From: an uncultured Prevotella sp.
GTDB lineage: Bacteria > Bacteroidota > Bacteroidia > Bacteroidales > Bacteroidaceae
NCBI GenBank assembly: GCA_944320235.1
Contig: CALUGQ010000033.1
Coordinates: 1-64,000, forward strand
DNA length: 64,000 nucleotides
Direction of reading: 5' to 3'
The first letter of the stretch is position 1. The number at the start of each line of letters is the position of its first letter. The position numbers and the translations under genes are program-made. Below the pieces are notes generated by a model. That model ran no database searches. It saw nothing but the letters and a program-made list of their open reading frames with translations, and was not told the origin of the DNA. Shown in pieces: positions 61,895-64,000 of this stretch.

Positions 61895-64000
61895 ATGAGA
61901 AAGTTTTTTCTAAACGCTTTGACCTTCGCGGCCATTGCCAGTGTTGTAACACTTACGTCATGCAGTGATGACGAAAACGGCGAAACCGTGCCTCCGACAG
62001 GCCCCACCTCGGAACTTTCGGGAACGGTTTCTGGCACTTGGACTCTTGATGCCAACACAGCTTACACCTTAACCGGAACTCTGGTTGTTCCCAATGGTGC
62101 TACGCTTGTTATCCCTGCAGGAACGACAATAAAGGCCAATCAGGGATTTGACAAATACATCCTTGTGGCACAGGGTGGCAAGATAGACGCCCAGGGTACC
62201 GCATCAAACCCTATAGTATTCACAGCTAACAGCGATGACGCTTCGGCCGGTTTTTGGGGCGGACTTATCATCAACGGTAAGGCTCCAATCTCAGGTGATG
62301 CCGCAGGCCAAACTGCTGGTGCAGAAGTTGACAATGGCCAGTTGTATGGAGGTACCGATGCTGCCGACAACAGTGGCGTGCTTAAGTACGTAAAACTGCT
62401 ATATACAGGTGCACGCTCAAGTGCTGACATAGAGCACAACGGCCTTACACTCAACGGCGTTGGTAGCGGAACCCAGATAAGCGACATATACATCTATGAG
62501 GGGGCCGACGATGCTATAGAGTTTTTCGGAGGCTCTGTGGACGTGAGCAATGTGCTTGCCATTAACTGTGATGATGATATGTTCGATTTCACGCAAGGTT
62601 ACTCTGGTACGCTTTCCAATTGCTACGGTATATGGGAAAGTGGTTTCAGCAGCACCGAAGAAGATCCTCGCGGTGTTGAGGCTGACGGTAATCTTGATGG
62701 AAATGGTGCAGAGCATACACCGCAGGCAAATTTCACCATCGATGGCATGACAATCGTGAATTACTCCAATGCCCAGGTGATGCAGGATGCTATCAAGGTC
62801 CGTCGCGGCGCAACTGCTCACATTCGCAATGCAGCTGTATATGGCATAAGCCCCATCCAAAATATTGTTGACCTGTCTGATGGCAAGGGAAACGCAACCG
62901 AGAACACAGAGATCAGTGTGTCTAACAATGCTTATCTTGTTACTGACGATATCATTAACAATGGTGGTGGTTCATATGCTAACGTAAGAGTTGAGGCGGG
63001 AAACACAGGTGCCGATGTATCGAAGCTCAGCTGGACTGGTTATGCATTCCCTCAACTTCGTGCAGCTACGACTGTGGCAGAAGGGGCACTCCCTCTTGAA
63101 ATCTCATCTCCCATGACCCTTGAAACAGGCAAGCAATATGTCATAGACGGCTCTGTTCATGTAAAAGAAGGTGGTGTATTGCTAATACCTGCCGGTATGG
63201 AGCTAAAGTCCAAGGAGGGATTCGATAATTTCATCCTCGTAGAGCGAGGCGGAAGAATTTACGCCAATGGTACAGAGGATGCCCCAATCACTTTCACGGC
63301 CGAGAGCGAGACAGCTTCGCAAGGCTACTGGGGTGGACTCATTGTCAACGGCTATGCCCGCATCTCAGGATCAGGTAATGGCGTTCACGAAGCCGCAACA
63401 GAGATTGACAACAATATAATGTACGGCGGCGACGATAATACTGATAATTCAGGTGTGCTCAATTATGTACGCATATTGTACTCTGGGGCACGCTCAAGTG
63501 CAGACATAGAGCATAACGGATTGACGCTCAACGGTGTAGGCAACGGTACACAAATAAGCAACATTTATATTGCCGAGGGTGCCGATGATGCAATCGAGTT
63601 CTTTGGAGGCGCCGTTAACGTGAGCAACCTGCTCGCCGTTAACTGTGACGATGATATGTTTGACTTCACCCAAGGTTACTGCGGTACTCTCAGCAATTGC
63701 TATGGACGCTGGGAGGCCGACTTCACAAGCACCGAGAGCGATCCGCGCGGTGTTGAAGCAGACGGAAACCTTGATGGTGACGGACCCGATCACACTCCGC
63801 AAGCCGACTTTACAATTAATGGCATGACCATCGAGAATCTTGCCACTGGGCAAGCCATGCAAGATGCCATTAAGGTGCGCCGTGGTGCAAAGGCCACTAT
63901 AGAGAATGCCCTTGTGATAGGCCAAGGCGTTATTGAAGAACTGGTTGATCTGCAGGACAGCAAGGGCGATGCTGCTGATGGTACTTCGATTAGTGTAACC
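61895..64000 (+). CDS. Surface lipoprotein of tandem beta-helix units, 3' end beyond the window
   Basis: 702 codons seen, still open at the last base. The signal ends in an SPII-type site (residues 15-25: SVVTLTSCSDD; Cys at 23). The mature part consists of two copies of a unit of about 358-359 residues, visible as pairs: GLIINGKAPISG and GLIVNGYARISG, ARSSADIEHNGLTLNGVG twice, EGADDAIEFFGG twice, CDDDMFDFTQGY twice, DPRGVEADGNLDG twice, and MQDAIKVRRGA twice. Short repeating strands and Asn/Gly ladders suggest a right-handed beta-helix, with acidic clusters likely to bind calcium. It is probably exported to the cell surface and works with the adjacent TonB receptor. Substrate and function unknown. 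Confidence 0.85.
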   Translation, partial: MRKFFLNALTFAAIASVVTLTSCSDDENGETVPPTGPTSELSGTVSGTWTLDANTAYTLTGTLVVPNGATLVIPAGTTIKANQGFDKYILVAQGGKIDAQGTASNPIVFTANSDDASAGFWGGLIINGKAPISGDAAGQTAGAEVDNGQLYGGTDAADNSGVLKYVKLLYTGARSSADIEHNGLTLNGVGSGTQISDIYIYEGADDAIEFFGGSVDVSNVLAINCDDDMFDFTQGYSGTLSNCYGIWESGFSSTEEDPRGVEADGNLDGNGAEHTPQANFTIDGMTIVNYSNAQVMQDAIKVRRGATAHIRNAAVYGISPIQNIVDLSDGKGNATENTEISVSNNAYLVTDDIINNGGGSYANVRVEAGNTGADVSKLSWTGYAFPQLRAATTVAEGALPLEISSPMTLETGKQYVIDGSVHVKEGGVLLIPAGMELKSKEGFDNFILVERGGRIYANGTEDAPITFTAESETASQGYWGGLIVNGYARISGSGNGVHEAATEIDNNIMYGGDDNTDNSGVLNYVRILYSGARSSADIEHNGLTLNGVGNGTQISNIYIAEGADDAIEFFGGAVNVSNLLAVNCDDDMFDFTQGYCGTLSNCYGRWEADFTSTESDPRGVEADGNLDGDGPDHTPQADFTINGMTIENLATGQAMQDAIKVRRGAKATIENALVIGQGVIEELVDLQDSKGDAADGTSISVT
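62026..63100 (+). repeat. Coding repeat unit 1 of the beta-helix lipoprotein
   Basis: Unit 1 of the tandem coding repeat. Matching points at 62111 and 63185, and at 62411 and 63488, give a period of 1074-1077 bp (358-359 codons). The second unit runs to the end of the window. The 18-residue ARSSADIEHNGLTLNGVG is identical in both units although the codons differ at many third positions, so protein constraint, not recent DNA duplication, preserves it. Confidence 0.8.

Overview
The window reads as ordinary chromosome from a member of the Bacteroidales, most likely a Prevotellaceae-type organism. Evidence seen: many genes are preceded by the Bacteroidetes -7 box TAnnTTTG, often with TTTG 18-20 bp upstream, and lack Shine-Dalgarno sites. 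There is a protein with a type IX secretion C-terminal signal, a FimB/Mfa2-like lipoprotein, a TonB receptor, a TamB homologue, and the Bacteroidetes layout of the ATP synthase operon with beta and epsilon first. The family assignment is inference. I see no tRNA, rRNA, prophage, CRISPR array or intact insertion sequence.

Layout. 1-4.7 kb: the end of an AraC regulator, an L-rhamnose mutarotase with a GT2 glycosyltransferase, a small secreted lipocalin-like protein, rpsP, and about 790 bp of gene-poor, possibly decayed DNA. 4.7-16.2 kb: surface and glycan genes, namely a 1727-residue FG-GAP protein built from a duplicated module, a BNR_4 beta-propeller protein, a small HD-domain protein, a GH29 alpha-L-fucosidase and a fimbrial-type lipoprotein. 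16.7-23.4 kb: rpsA and tamB. 24-34 kb: nhaD, pfkA and the complete ATP synthase operon atpDC-x-BEFHAG. 34.3-39.4 kb: a threonine operon thrA, putative homoserine kinase, thrC, on the minus strand. 39.7-50.6 kb: an esterase, an FAD protein, pheT-yebC, a small lipoprotein, lepA, a Crp-type regulator and a DUF362 protein. 51.2-58.8 kb: ridA-queC-ftcD-hutU-hutH-hutI, a compact histidine-degradation operon with a queuosine-precursor gene inside it. 59.1 kb to the end: a TonB-dependent receptor followed by a surface lipoprotein of tandem beta-helix units that runs off the window.

The most unusual structure lies between genes. A dispersed element of about 295 bp with imperfect terminal inverted repeats occurs three times (18.7, 34.0 and 50.7 kb). 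All copies are intergenic, one is reversed, and two have candidate 8-9 bp target duplications. A second structure is a large inverted repeat at 11964-12175 between two convergent genes. Its arms encode the last residues and stop codons of both proteins. Other points of interest are the phosphoglycerate-mutase-like candidate for the missing homoserine kinase, the unknown membrane gene at the atpI-like position, and the TonB receptor paired with a tandem-repeat lipoprotein rather than a SusD.
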